From contig JAJPJC010000145.1 in the NCBI GenBank assembly GCA_021324445.1, positions 1 through 35,472 of the forward strand: a stretch of 35,472 bases of DNA. The letters are read 5' to 3'. This stretch comes from Isosphaeraceae bacterium (lineage in GTDB: Bacteria; Planctomycetota; Planctomycetia; Isosphaerales; Isosphaeraceae). Under the pieces are notes generated by a model that saw only the letters and a list, made by a program, of their open reading frames with translations, did no database searches and had not been told where the DNA came from. Position 1 is the first letter of the stretch. Each line of letters starts with the position of its first letter. Positions 17,323 to 26,788 of this stretch are shown here, piece after piece. Both the position numbers and the translations under genes were made by a program.

Positions 17323-17716
17323 CGATTTGGTCCTTGGGGCAAGATAGAGAAGAGCGACGGGCCGGCAGAAATGACGGGAACAGCCCGGCGTCGACGATTT
17401 ATCGGCAGAATCGGCAAGTTTCTTAAAGTCGGAATTCTTTTAGCAGTCACGCACGTTGTGCACTTATGTCTATTTTGGTTGTTTGTTCACTGCCGATCCG
17501 ATTGGGATCGGAACCGCCCACGCTGTGCCGCCGAAGAGTACATCCAGTTCCTCGCCGTGGCGTCCGCGCCTCCTCCTGGGCCGAGGCCGGGGTTATCGGG
17601 CCCGGCCTTGGCTCACCCTCCCAATAGCGGCCACCGCGTAACCCCTGCTGGAGGCTGTCATTGGGAATTCCCAAGCCGCGCGCGGCTCGGAGAACCTACG
17701 CAGGTCGGCATGAAGA
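17323..17716. other. Intergenic region downstream of dnaE, upstream of the LEPR-XLL gene
   Basis: No gene is supported in these 394 bp. The part from about 17400 to 17490 is clearly more A/T-rich than its surroundings and probably holds the promoter of the leftward LEPR-XLL gene; no consensus pair was found. A CCGATCC/GGATCGG hairpin lies at 17495-17513. Two adjoining perfect palindromes at 17661-17687 are listed separately. Confidence 0.5.
17661..17687. repeat. Two adjoining 14-bp perfect palindromes after dnaE
   Basis: TTGGGAATTCCCAA (17661-17674) runs directly into AGCCGCGCGCGGCT (17674-17687), sharing one A. As RNA each gives a 5-bp stem with a 4-base loop. As DNA each is a perfect dyad suited to a dimeric binding protein. 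They lie 30-56 bases past the dnaE stop. No U-tract follows, so intrinsic termination is not supported. Confidence 0.6.
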
Positions 17717-20700
17717 TCACAGATCGTCCCCATCATCGCTGGTCAGCTCATCCGACTCGAGATCGGAGTCGGGCGGTTCGGATGGGAGAGCCTCGGAGTG
17801 GGGGCGCTGGCTTGCCTCGGCGGTCGTGCCGGCATCGATCCGCATCGTGGCGCCGCGAGGACCGAGCAGGCGGACGAGCCCGGGTCCGACGGCATTCTCC
17901 AGGTCGGTGACCAGCCGGTCGTCGTAGCGGACCTTGAGCGAGGCGCCGGCCCGGTACACGGCCCGGCGGACGTCCTCCAGACCAAAGATCTCGAGGTAGA
18001 GCTCCAGGTTGCCGAGCCGCGCCCGGACGGCACGCAGCAACCGCTCCAGGTCTTCGCCCTGGTGGATTCCCTTGTGCAGCCGCACGATCACGCCCCGGGC
18101 CAGCTCGGCGCGACCCTGCTCCAGGGTCATGATCCGGCTGACGATCAGTTCGGGAGGATCGCGGCGGCGGTCAAGCGTGCCCTTGACGAAGACGATCTGG
18201 TCGGTCTTGACCAGGTCGGCCATCTTGGCGAACTCCTCGGGCCAGAGCATGGCGGGCATCGAGCCGCTCAGGTCCTCGAACGTGAACTTGGCCATCCGCG
18301 TATGCCCGGACCGGCTCTTCTGGACGTTCCGCGTGACGACATTGGAAATCATGCCGCCCAGGATGGCCTCAGCCTTGTTCGGCGCCACGGCCAGGTCGGC
18401 GACGCGGTGGGACGCCAGGGCCTGGAGCTCGTCCGCATGGCGGGCCAAGGGATGACTCGACATATAGAAGCCCAGGGCCTGCTTCTCCCTGGCCAGCCGC
18501 TCGGCTTCGGAGAGTTCCGGCAGGTCGGGGAGGTTGCTCAAGGGCGCGACGTGACCATTGCCGTTGGCCTGGGCCGCCGCGTGCGCAGCCCCATCCAGGA
18601 TGTCGAAGAGCCCGAGCTGGCCGCGGCGGCGGTCCTCCTGCTTGGCCTGACCGGCCTGCATCGCCTTGGGCAGGATCGCCAGGAGCTGCGACCGCCGCGC
18701 ACCCAGGCAATCGAAGGCCCCCGCGTGGATCAGCGTCTCGACGCAGCCGGCGCCGACCTCCTTGGTCGAGACCCGCTCGAAGAAGTCATCGAGGCCGCGG
18801 AACGCACCCCCCTGCTCCCGCGCCTTGATGATGGCCTCAACCGCCTTGGAGCCGACCCCCTTGATCGCGCCCAGCCCGAAGTGGATCCTCCCCTCACTGG
18901 CGACCTGAAAGGTGAGCTGCCCCTCGTTGATGTTCGGCGGCAAGACCTCGATGCCCATCCGCCGGCAGTCCTCGATGTGCTCTAAAAAGAACTTGCCCCG
19001 TTCGGAGCCCTCCATTTCGGATGAGAGCACGGCGGCCATGAATTCGGTCGGGAAGTGCGCCTTCAGGTAGGCGGTCTGATAGGCTACTAACGCATAGGCC
19101 GTGGAATGAGACTTGTTGAATCCGTAACCCCCGAAGAACTCGATCAGGTCGAAAATCTTGGCCGCTTTCTCCCGATCCAATCCCCGTTCGATGGCCCCGG
19201 TGATGAACTGGCCGCGGCTTTGTGCGATGACGTCGGCCTTCTTCTTCGAGATTGCCTTGATCGTCGCATAGGCCCGCGAGAGCTCGATCCCCCCCAGGCG
19301 ATTGAGGATCCGCATCACCTGCTCCTGGTAGACCATCACGTTGTAGGTCTCTTCCAGGACTTCCTTCAGGACCGGATGCAGATAATGCGTTTGCTTGCGG
19401 CCATTCTTGACGTCGACGAACTCGTCGACCATGCCGCCGTTCAAGGGGCCGGGGCGATAGAGGGCGTTGGTGGCGATGATGTCGGTGAACCGGTCCGGGT
19501 GCATCTTGATCAGCAGGTCGCGGATGCCGCCGGATTCGAACTGGAAGACCCCTTTGGTCTCGCCGCGCTGGAAGATCTCGAAGGTCTTGGGGTCATCCAG
19601 CGGGAGTCGGTCCAGGTCGATCGGTGCGTCGGGATGGCGCTGGTTGATCAGCCGGACAGTCGCCTCCAGGGTCGTGAGGTTGCGCAGGCCGAGGAAGTCC
19701 ATTTTCAGCAGCCCGGCCTTCTCGATGTCGCCCATCTCCCACTGGGTGGTGATGACCTCCTTGGCCTTGTCCTTGTTGGGGAGTTTCTGAAGGGGGACGA
19801 GTTCCTCGAGCGGCCGGTCGGAGATCACGACGCCCGCGGCGTGGGTGCTGACGTTGCGGTTCATCCCCTCGAGCCGGCGGGCGAAATCCAACAGCCGAGC
19901 GATCTCGGGATCCTCCTCGGCCATCCGCCGCAGTGCCGGCTCTTCCTTGAGGGCCTCCTCCAGGGTGATGTTCAGCTTCGTCGGGACCAGCTTGTTGATC
20001 TGCTCGACCCGCGCCAGCGGGATGTTCAGCACCCGGCCGACGTCCTTGATCGCGGCCTTGGCCTTGAGCGTGCCGAAGGTCCCGATCTGGGCGACGTTGG
20101 CGTCGCCGTACTTGTTCCGCACGTAGTCGATGACCTCGTACCGTCGATCCTGGCACAGGTCGATGTCGATGTCCGGCGCCTCCGACCGATTGGGGTCGAG
20201 GAACCGCTCGAAGAGCAAGTCGTACTTGAGCGGGCAGACATTGCTCAGGCCGAGCAGGTAGCTGACCAGCGCCCCGCAGGCCGAGCCCCGGGCCAGGGCG
20301 GGGATGCCCCGCTCGCGGGCGTAGCGCACGAAGTCCCAGACGATCAGGAAGTAGGAGGCGAACCCCATCCGGTTGATGATGCTCAACTCGTGATCGAGCC
20401 GTTGCACGACCTCGGGCGTGGGATTCGCGCCGTAACGCGCGCGCACGCCGGCCGCGCAGAGTTCGCGCAGGTAGTCCTCGGGCGTCTTCCCCTCGGGAGG
20501 TTGAAACGACGGGAAGCAGCGCCGGCCCAGCCCCAGGCTCTCATAGTGCGGCTCGACCCGCTCCGCGATCCGTGCCGAGGTCGCCAGCGCCTCGTCGTGC
20601 CCCGGCATTGCGGCGTACATCTCCTCGGGGCTGCGGACGAAGAACTCGTTGGTCTCGAACCGCATCCTGGTCGGGTCGTCGAGCGTCTTGCCGGTGTTGA

Positions 20701-21385
20701 TGCACAGCAGGACGTCGTGGGCCGCGGCGTCGTCGCGGGTCAAGTAGTGGGCATCGCTGGTGGCCACCAGGGGCAAGCCCATGCGCCGGGCGATCTCCAC
20801 CGCTCCGGCGGTGCAATCCTTCTGGATCGGTACACCGTTGTCCTGGATCTCGACGAAGAAATTCTCCGCGCCGAAAACGCTCTGATACCACGCGCAGAGC
20901 CGCTCAGCCTCGGCCAGCTTGCCGTGGAGGATGTAGTCGGAGAACTCCGCGGAGGCACAGCCGGACAGGCAGATCAGCCCCGCCGCGTGCCGCTGGAGGA
21001 TCTCCTTGTCGATCCGGGGCTTGTAGTAGAACCCCTCCAGGAACGAAAGCGACGAGAGCCGCATCAAGTTGCGGAACCCCGTGGCGTCGCGGGCCAGCAG
21101 CGTCAGGTGAAAGGCGTGCTCCTGCCCCGAGACGCCGCCGGCGGTCCGCTCCGTGCGCCGTCCGGGGGCGACGTACGCCTCCAGGCCGACGATCGGCAGG
21201 ATCCCGGCCGCCTTGGCCTCGCGGAGGAACTCGACGGCGCCGTACAGGTTGCCGTGATCGGTCAGGGCCACCGCGGGCATGCCCAGCGCCTTGACCCGCC
21301 GGACCAGGTCCGGGATCTTGCTGGCACCATCCAGCAGGCTATAGTGGCTGTGGCAATGGAGATGCACGAACGGCCGGCTGGACAT
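17717..21385 (-). CDS. dnaE: DNA polymerase III alpha subunit DnaE
   Basis: The 1222-residue protein is the replicative polymerase catalytic subunit. The start at ATG 21385 gives the usual opening FVHLHCHSHYSLLDG; the frame extends further upstream but without similarity. An N-terminal PHP domain keeps all nine expected metal ligands (His10, His12, Asp19, His44, Glu69, His93, Cys143, Asp211, His213). The polymerase core has the catalytic PDIDID (404-409), SACGALVSYLLGL, GVFQFESGGI, YRPGPLNGGM and YQEQVMRI. An HhH region and an OB-fold (about 1000-1090) precede an acidic tail (DELTSDDGDDL). Length is near the usual 1160-1200. A TAGAAT element at 21516-21521 is the best promoter candidate. Confidence 0.97.
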   Translation of the reverse strand: MSSRPFVHLHCHSHYSLLDGASKIPDLVRRVKALGMPAVALTDHGNLYGAVEFLREAKAAGILPIVGLEAYVAPGRRTERTAGGVSGQEHAFHLTLLARDATGFRNLMRLSSLSFLEGFYYKPRIDKEILQRHAAGLICLSGCASAEFSDYILHGKLAEAERLCAWYQSVFGAENFFVEIQDNGVPIQKDCTAGAVEIARRMGLPLVATSDAHYLTRDDAAAHDVLLCINTGKTLDDPTRMRFETNEFFVRSPEEMYAAMPGHDEALATSARIAERVEPHYESLGLGRRCFPSFQPPEGKTPEDYLRELCAAGVRARYGANPTPEVVQRLDHELSIINRMGFASYFLIVWDFVRYARERGIPALARGSACGALVSYLLGLSNVCPLKYDLLFERFLDPNRSEAPDIDIDLCQDRRYEVIDYVRNKYGDANVAQIGTFGTLKAKAAIKDVGRVLNIPLARVEQINKLVPTKLNITLEEALKEEPALRRMAEEDPEIARLLDFARRLEGMNRNVSTHAAGVVISDRPLEELVPLQKLPNKDKAKEVITTQWEMGDIEKAGLLKMDFLGLRNLTTLEATVRLINQRHPDAPIDLDRLPLDDPKTFEIFQRGETKGVFQFESGGIRDLLIKMHPDRFTDIIATNALYRPGPLNGGMVDEFVDVKNGRKQTHYLHPVLKEVLEETYNVMVYQEQVMRILNRLGGIELSRAYATIKAISKKKADVIAQSRGQFITGAIERGLDREKAAKIFDLIEFFGGYGFNKSHSTAYALVAYQTAYLKAHFPTEFMAAVLSSEMEGSERGKFFLEHIEDCRRMGIEVLPPNINEGQLTFQVASEGRIHFGLGAIKGVGSKAVEAIIKAREQGGAFRGLDDFFERVSTKEVGAGCVETLIHAGAFDCLGARRSQLLAILPKAMQAGQAKQEDRRRGQLGLFDILDGAAHAAAQANGNGHVAPLSNLPDLPELSEAERLAREKQALGFYMSSHPLARHADELQALASHRVADLAVAPNKAEAILGGMISNVVTRNVQKSRSGHTRMAKFTFEDLSGSMPAMLWPEEFAKMADLVKTDQIVFVKGTLDRRRDPPELIVSRIMTLEQGRAELARGVIVRLHKGIHQGEDLERLLRAVRARLGNLELYLEIFGLEDVRRAVYRAGASLKVRYDDRLVTDLENAVGPGLVRLLGPRGATMRIDAGTTAEASQRPHSEALPSEPPDSDLESDELTSDDGDDL

Positions 21386-21515
21386 CGTCGGGTCACTCGC
21401 GTTGCGGTAACGGCCGGCGCGCCTCCGGCGCTGCCAGGGTCGTCTCGAAGGCTTCGGGTCGATCCCCACGTCCCGGTCACGATCCGTGATCGACACTGGA
21501 CTCGCGACCAGCCTT

Positions 21516-21521
21516 ATTCTA
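21516..21521 (-). promoter_or_regulatory. Candidate dnaE promoter (-10 element)
   Basis: On the minus strand the sequence GTGGTAGAATAAGG contains TAGAAT preceded by TGG, an extended -10 (TGnTAGAAT) for a housekeeping sigma factor. No good -35 lies 17 bases upstream, which extended -10 promoters can tolerate. It would give a leader of about 120 bases before the dnaE ATG. Confidence 0.4.
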
Positions 21522-21776
21522 CCACGAACGCCCCAGCCCGCCGACGGTCGACGCCCCCCAAGCCCGCACCGCACCGGCGCGTTCTACCGAGAGAAGCGAA
21601 AACGAAGCTTCTGCGGCGCGACCGAACCCGGAACTGTTCTGGGGTGGGTCGGCGAGCGAACCCCGACCCGAAAACCATCAAGCAACGGGACCTCGTCCCG
21701 GCTGCCGGGGCCAAGCTGCTCCCCGCGGTCGTCTCCACCTCCTGAGCCCCGGTCGCGCAAGTCTCTCCGAGCCTTC

Positions 21777-21817
21777 GAAAACCAAAAGCCTCCAAGCTCC
21801 CGTGGGATGCTGGAGGC
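21777..21817 (-). terminator. Rho-independent terminator after the antitoxin gene
   Basis: On the minus strand the stem GCCTCCA/TGGAGGC (21811-21817 with 21788-21794) encloses a second TCCC/GGGA pairing. It is followed at once by TTTTGGTTT. It begins 55 bases past the antitoxin stop and should separate that transcript from dnaE. The plus strand lacks a T-tract, so it acts leftwards only. Confidence 0.75.
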
Positions 21818-21872
21818 ATGGAGTGGATCAGGGATCGATTGACAGCCTGGCCGGTGATCGAGGCGGTTCGGT

Positions 21873-22172
21873 TCAGACCCCGACCAGTTCGACGTGCCGT
21901 TCTTCCATTTCGGCGGGCTCGGCCGAAGTCGAGGAGGATTCCAGGCCCTGCACCAGCGCACCGAGCTGCAAGGCCAGGAGACGGTCCTCCGGGCTGGGGC
22001 CGCGTAAGATATCCAGGAACGCATCGGCGCCGATGATGACCGCCTTGGGCTTGCTGTGGATGGTCAAGACAAAGCGGGCGTCCGGGTCTTCCAGCGTTTC
22101 GAGCACTTTGGGCAGATCGCGGTGGAGTTCACGGCTACCAATGAAGCGAACACGAGACTGGGACAGGGGCAT
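21873..22172 (-). CDS. Orphan Phd/YefM-type antitoxin-like protein
   Basis: The 99-residue product matches the Phd/YefM fold: IGSRELHRDLPKVLETLE (about residues 11-28) and FVLTIHSKPKAVIIGADAFLDIL (34-56) are the DNA-binding and dimerisation core of type II antitoxins. The tail (57-99) is acidic and probably disordered, as in the toxin-neutralising part. GAGGA precedes the ATG by about 6 bases. Unlike a normal module, no toxin gene is adjacent on either side. The 487 bp downstream hold a terminator and dnaE's leader, and the next gene upstream is a kinase 123 bp away. It may be a solitary regulator or the remnant of a toxin-antitoxin pair. Confidence 0.7.
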   Translation of the reverse strand: MPLSQSRVRFIGSRELHRDLPKVLETLEDPDARFVLTIHSKPKAVIIGADAFLDILRGPSPEDRLLALQLGALVQGLESSSTSAEPAEMEERHVELVGV

Positions 22173-22295
22173 CAGATTCCTCGGGGCCAGAATCGGCCGA
22201 GAACAGGGATAATCGAGGCGAACAGACAGGAGCCGCCTCGTTGCGCGACGGGCAAGAACACCTTATCCGACGGAGCTCATTCCGTCAATCAGGGT

Positions 22296-24266
22296 TCAAT
22301 CGTTAACTACGGAATTCGCTGAGGAAGTGTTTGGCGACCTGGCCTGGCGCGGGGCAACCGCGGTCGGGTCGGGATCGCCGGCCGTCTGGGGACGATCGTC
22401 CTTGGGCACCGGTTCCGAGGGGGCGGCCGGTTTGGCCTGCCCCTCCGCCGGGGCCGCCGAGCCGGGCTTGGGGGCCGGCGCCGGCGACTCCTCCGGCGAC
22501 CCGGCGGATTGGGGCGGGGCCGGCGCCGCCGGCGGCGGACTGGCCGGCGCCGGGGACGGCTCCGTGGGCACGGACGCCGGGAAGAGATCCGCCAGATCGG
22601 TGTATTTCCGGTACTGGTCGATCAGCTTCTTCAGGATCGCCTTCGCTTCCTCGGTCCGGCCGGTGCGGAAGGCCTCTTCGGCCAGCTGCAACTGCTTCTC
22701 GACGAACTGGCGACGGTCTTGAATCGCGTTCTCGAGCTCCTGCGCGTGATGCAGGGCCCACACCTGCCACTTGTGCTCCTCGGGATCGTCGGGATTGAGC
22801 TCTCCGGCGAGCTCGCGCCACTGGCGGACGGCGGCGCGGTCGTTGCCATGGGCCAAGGCCTCGGCCGCCACCGCATGGGTGATGACGATCTGGCGCTCGG
22901 CGTTGGTATTCGGCTTGCTGAAGGAGGTCTGGACCGGGGCCGTGAGGACTTTGAAGCGGCCGTCGGCCTCGTAGACGAAGATCCGGTCGCGCCACTTCTG
23001 CGTTTGTTCCTTGTAGGGGTTGAGCGGGAATCGGCGGTCAAGCGGCTCGATGTACTCCTCGAGGGCCGTGATCCAGTCGGAGTGTCGGCTCGACTTCATC
23101 AGGGCCTCGGCGTGGCGGTAGAGGTACTCCTGGCCGGGTGGCCAGACCCAGTAGGCGATGAATCCGCCGACGACAAAGAGGGCCAGGACCAGCAGGGCCG
23201 TCTCGATGGCCGCACGGTTGACGCCCGGCGCGTCCGGCGCGTCCGCGACCGACCGGGACCGGGTGGCAACGAGGGTGGAGGCGAAGGTGGCGAGCGTCCC
23301 GACCTTGCGGGACTTGCGCCTGGGGCGGTCGGTCCGGGCGGTCTCGCCCCGGCCGGTGCCGGCGGTCGCCGGATTGGCCCCGCCCGGGCCGGAGGAGGGC
23401 CAGACCATGGGGATCGCCGCGCCCCGCTCGGCCTTGTCGCGCAGCTCGGTCAGGACCATCGTGACGGCCGCCGCATCCCAGGGCCGGTCGGCGGGCGTCT
23501 TCGCCATCAAGGAGATGACCAGCTCATCCAGCGCCCGGGGGATCTCCGCGACCTTGGTGCTGGGCCGCGGTGCCGGCTCGTTCAAGTGGCAATGCATCAG
23601 CACCACCGGCGTATTCCCCTCGAACGGCGGCTTGCCCGTGAGCATCTGGAAGAGCACCACGCCCAGCGCATACAGGTCGGTCTTGTGGCTGACCGCCGGC
23701 GTGCCCCGGATCTGCTCGGGCGCCATGTAGGCCGCCGTCCCCAGCGTCCGGCCGGTCGCCGTCAGCGCCGTCTTGTCCAGGTCCTTGGCGATCCCGAAAT
23801 CGGTCAGCTTGACCTTGCCCTCGGCTGTGACCATCAGGTTCGACGGCTTCAGGTCGCGGTGGATGACTCCCCGCTCGTGCGCGTAGTGCAAGGCGTCGCA
23901 GATCTGGATCCCCAGGTCCACCACCTCGCGCCAGGGCATGGCACCGCGCTCTTGCAGGACCTTCTCCAGGGTCAGGCCCTGGATGAATTCCATGGCGATA
24001 TACAAGGTGCCGCGGTATCGGCCGTAGCCCAGGTTGCGGACAATGCCGGGATGGCGGAACTGGTTGAGGATCTCGTACTCGCGCTGGAACCGTTTCTGGA
24101 CCTTGCCCCCGTGGGCGATCTCGCTGGTGACGACCTTGACGGCAACGGGACGACCGCGCTTCTCGTCGGTCCCCCGATACACCACCCCCATGGCGCCGGA
24201 GCCCAACACCGACTCGAGCTTGTACGAGCCGAGCCGCTCGCCGATCAACGCGGAATTCTGACTCAT
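22296..24266 (-). CDS. Membrane Ser/Thr protein kinase with long C-terminal region
   Basis: The product has 656 residues from ATG 24266 ([13 protein letters not shown]); no clear ribosome site precedes it. A complete Hanks-type kinase domain spans about residues 15-275: GSGAMGVVY (22-30), Lys44 in [12 protein letters not shown] (136-143, catalytic Asp138), DFG (156-158) and APEQ (182-185). A basic juxtamembrane linker is followed by one membrane helix (about 352-374, [21 protein letters not shown]). The outer part has a helical region (about 378-570) with TPR-like features and a Pro/Ala-rich tail (about 570-640). The layout is PknB-like, with an extracytoplasmic part that may sense something. 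It follows glgP by 90 bp on the same strand; a shared role is not shown. Confidence 0.9.
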   Translation of the reverse strand: MSQNSALIGERLGSYKLESVLGSGAMGVVYRGTDEKRGRPVAVKVVTSEIAHGGKVQKRFQREYEILNQFRHPGIVRNLGYGRYRGTLYIAMEFIQGLTLEKVLQERGAMPWREVVDLGIQICDALHYAHERGVIHRDLKPSNLMVTAEGKVKLTDFGIAKDLDKTALTATGRTLGTAAYMAPEQIRGTPAVSHKTDLYALGVVLFQMLTGKPPFEGNTPVVLMHCHLNEPAPRPSTKVAEIPRALDELVISLMAKTPADRPWDAAAVTMVLTELRDKAERGAAIPMVWPSSGPGGANPATAGTGRGETARTDRPRRKSRKVGTLATFASTLVATRSRSVADAPDAPGVNRAAIETALLVLALFVVGGFIAYWVWPPGQEYLYRHAEALMKSSRHSDWITALEEYIEPLDRRFPLNPYKEQTQKWRDRIFVYEADGRFKVLTAPVQTSFSKPNTNAERQIVITHAVAAEALAHGNDRAAVRQWRELAGELNPDDPEEHKWQVWALHHAQELENAIQDRRQFVEKQLQLAEEAFRTGRTEEAKAILKKLIDQYRKYTDLADLFPASVPTEPSPAPASPPPAAPAPPQSAGSPEESPAPAPKPGSAAPAEGQAKPAAPSEPVPKDDRPQTAGDPDPTAVAPRQARSPNTSSANSVVND

Positions 24267-24356
24267 GGTCGGTTCATTAGAGTTGTGGATTCTGAGCTCT
24301 GAGTGAAAGCCAAGACCGATCCCTCCTCGCACCCCGCAACTCACAACTCCATTGGA

Positions 24357-26501
24357 TCACGATCGCGGCATGGCGCACGACACGCCGCCGGCCGCGGGCA
24401 GGTAGCCGTGCTGGACGTAGTCCATCACCATCCGGTCGGCGTTGAACCGCCAGGCCAGGGTCCGGAAGGCGTTCTTCTGGCGGGCAATCCACTCGCGGGG
24501 CAGCCCCGAGGCGTCCCGCTTGTAATACAACGGGATCACGGATTGGGTCAATGTCTCGATCAGGGCCCTGTGATCGCGCTCATCTTGGACCGAGGGGATC
24601 GCATGCGTCTGGCCCATGCCGATGGCAAACCCATTGGTGCCATCATACGCCTCGGCCCACCAGCCGTCGAGAATCGAGAAGTTCAGGGTGCCATTCAAGG
24701 CGGCCTTCTGGCCCGAGGTCCCGCTGGCCTCCTGGGGCCGGCGGGGATTGTTGAGCCAGACGTCCACCCCCTGGACCAGTTGCCGCGCCACGTTCATGTC
24801 ATAGTCCTCGACAAAGACGATCCGCGGCGCGAACCGATCCTGCTTGGTCAAGCGGGCGATGTGCTGGATCAACTCCTTCCCCATGCGATCCTCGGGGTGG
24901 GCCTTGCCGCCGAAGATGATCTGGATCGGCCACTCGCTGGAGCTGACCATCTCGACGAGCCGGTCGACATCCTGGAGGATCAAGCCGGCCCGCTTGTAGG
25001 TGGCGAACCGGCGCGCGAAGCCGATGGTCAAGGCGTTCAGATCCAGCGCCTCCATGGCCTGATCGATGGCCGAGTCGGGCTCGTCGCGGCGGCGCGCCTG
25101 GGCGGCCAGCCGAACGCGGACGAAGTTGATCAAGCGGGCCTTGAGCACCTGCTGGGTCTCCCAGAGCTCGGCGTCCTCGACCGTCTCGATCCCCTCCCAG
25201 GTCTCGGGCAGGCGCTGGTGTCGGGGCCAGTCGGTCCCCAGGTGGCGGTCGAAAAGCAGGTGCATCTGGGGCGCGACCCAGCTCTGGACGTGCACGCCGT
25301 TGGTGATGTGACCGATGGGCACCGTCTCCTCCGGTGTATTGACGTACAGAGGCTGCCACATCCGCCGGGAGATCTTGCCGTGCAGGGCGCTGACGCCGTT
25401 GGCGTAGCGCGACAGTTTCAAGGCCAGCACGGTCATGCAGAACGGCTCGTTGGGGTCGGCCGGATAAACCCGGCCCAGGCCCAGGAAATCCTCGTACGAT
25501 AAGTGGAGGGCCTCGCGGATCTTGCCCAGGTGTTCCTCCACCAAGGGTGCCGGGAAGCGATCGTGGCCGGCGGCCACCGGGGTGTGGGTCGTGAAGACGG
25601 TCATCGCCGCGACGTCGCGCACCACTTCGCCGAAGGGCAGGCCACTGGCCTCGATCAGCGCGCGGGTCATCTCCAGGGTCGCAAACGCGCTGTGCCCTTC
25701 GTTGAGGTGCAGGACCGAGGGATGGATCCCCAGCGCGTGCACGGCGCGCAGCCCACCGACCCCCAGGAGCAGCTCCTGGCGGATCCGCGTCCGCGCATCG
25801 CCCCCATAGAGTCGCGCCGTCAGCGACCGGTCCGACTCGGCATTCTCCGGCACATTCGCGTCCAGCAGCAGCAGCGTGGTCCGCCCGACCCCCACCCTCC
25901 AGACCCGTGCATGCAGCGTCCCGGTCGTCGTCTCGACCCTGACCAGCAGCGGCCGGCCATCGGCCCCGATGACGCTCTCGATCGGCAGCAACTCGGTATC
26001 CGCGTTCCAGTAAAGCTCTTGCTGCCAACCGTGGGAGTCGAGTGTCTGGCGGAAGTAACCCTGGGCGTAAAGCAAGCCGACGCCGATCAAGGGGATGCCC
26101 AGGTCGCTGGCGCTTTTGAGATGATCACCGGCCAGGACACCCAGACCGCCGGAATAGATCGGCAGGCTCTCGTGCAAGCCGAACTCGGCGGAGAAGTACG
26201 CGACCGGCCGGGCCCGCAGGATCGACGCATGGACCGCGCCCCAACTGTCGGTATCCTTCAAGTACTCCGCCAGCCGGCGGAACGCATAGTCGATCCGGGA
26301 ATCCAGGGCCATCTCGGCGGCGCGCCGCTCCAGTTGCTCGGCCGAGAGCCGCTGGAGGAACTCGACCGGGTTGTGGTCCACCTTCCGCCACAGGGCCGGA
26401 TCCAGCTCGCGGAACAGGGTCAGGACGTTGGGCTGCCAGGTCCACCAGAGATTCCGGGCCAGCTCGCGCAGCTTATCGACATATTGCGTCCGACCAACCA
26501 T
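24357..26501 (-). CDS. glgP: Alpha-glucan (glycogen/maltodextrin) phosphorylase
   Basis: The 714-residue enzyme belongs to the compact GT35 branch that starts with a DUF3417-like segment (LRELARNLWWTWQPN). It releases glucose-1-phosphate from alpha-1,4-glucans using phosphate and PLP. Visible family blocks are YFSAEFGLHESLPIYSGGLG (102-121), HLNEGHSAF (265-273), FTTHTPVAAGHDRF (303-316), GFARRFATYKRA (494-505), GGKAHPEDRMGK (531-542) and EASGTSGQKAALNG (591-604), with Lys599 as the expected PLP lysine. The start is ATG 26501, preceded by GGGGAGAGG. It is divergent from the PH-domain gene with a 287-bp shared upstream region. The kinase gene follows 90 bp downstream. Confidence 0.94.
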   Translation of the reverse strand: MVGRTQYVDKLRELARNLWWTWQPNVLTLFRELDPALWRKVDHNPVEFLQRLSAEQLERRAAEMALDSRIDYAFRRLAEYLKDTDSWGAVHASILRARPVAYFSAEFGLHESLPIYSGGLGVLAGDHLKSASDLGIPLIGVGLLYAQGYFRQTLDSHGWQQELYWNADTELLPIESVIGADGRPLLVRVETTTGTLHARVWRVGVGRTTLLLLDANVPENAESDRSLTARLYGGDARTRIRQELLLGVGGLRAVHALGIHPSVLHLNEGHSAFATLEMTRALIEASGLPFGEVVRDVAAMTVFTTHTPVAAGHDRFPAPLVEEHLGKIREALHLSYEDFLGLGRVYPADPNEPFCMTVLALKLSRYANGVSALHGKISRRMWQPLYVNTPEETVPIGHITNGVHVQSWVAPQMHLLFDRHLGTDWPRHQRLPETWEGIETVEDAELWETQQVLKARLINFVRVRLAAQARRRDEPDSAIDQAMEALDLNALTIGFARRFATYKRAGLILQDVDRLVEMVSSSEWPIQIIFGGKAHPEDRMGKELIQHIARLTKQDRFAPRIVFVEDYDMNVARQLVQGVDVWLNNPRRPQEASGTSGQKAALNGTLNFSILDGWWAEAYDGTNGFAIGMGQTHAIPSVQDERDHRALIETLTQSVIPLYYKRDASGLPREWIARQKNAFRTLAWRFNADRMVMDYVQHGYLPAAGGVSCAMPRS

Positions 26502-26788
26502 GGTCCTCTCCCCGGCATGCAACGGTGGTGGCGCGGGCTGGGGCCTCGACCCACTCCGGGTCCGCCGGCACCCGCACGACCCGGCGGTAATCCGGCCCTC
26601 ACGGCACTCTGCGACAGAGCCGCCTAGTATCTCCGATGACCGGCACGACGCCAAGACCAGCGCGCCCGGCCTTCCCCGGATTGGCCCCGGATTTGCACTG
26701 CTCTTTCGCAGCGCTTCGGGATCGGGATTCTCTCAGTTGCGGTTTCCCAGCTCGCTCCTGGGTCTGGGCGACGATGGAGGTCATGGCA

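Larger units (their letters stand above)
21386..21872. other. Intergenic region between the antitoxin gene and dnaE
   Basis: No gene is supported in these 487 bp, although frames are open on both strands. It was checked specifically for a RelE- or PIN-type toxin to match the upstream antitoxin and none was recognised. It holds a rho-independent terminator (21777-21817) and a likely dnaE promoter (21516-21521). Confidence 0.55.

Noticed and set aside
19106..21745. An 879-codon open frame antisense to dnaE
   Set aside because: DnaE is unambiguous on the other strand. High GC with G/C third positions keeps the antisense frame open; its translation has no recognisable domain.
21514..21819. A toxin partner for the Phd/YefM protein (101-codon minus-strand frame)
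   Set aside because: The frame crosses the terminator and the dnaE promoter region, and the translation has no RelE, Doc or PIN features.
24280..24350. GAGTTGTG/CACAACTC inverted pair in the glgP-kinase gap
   Set aside because: Only 8-bp arms about 50 bases apart with no further pairing; too weak to call.
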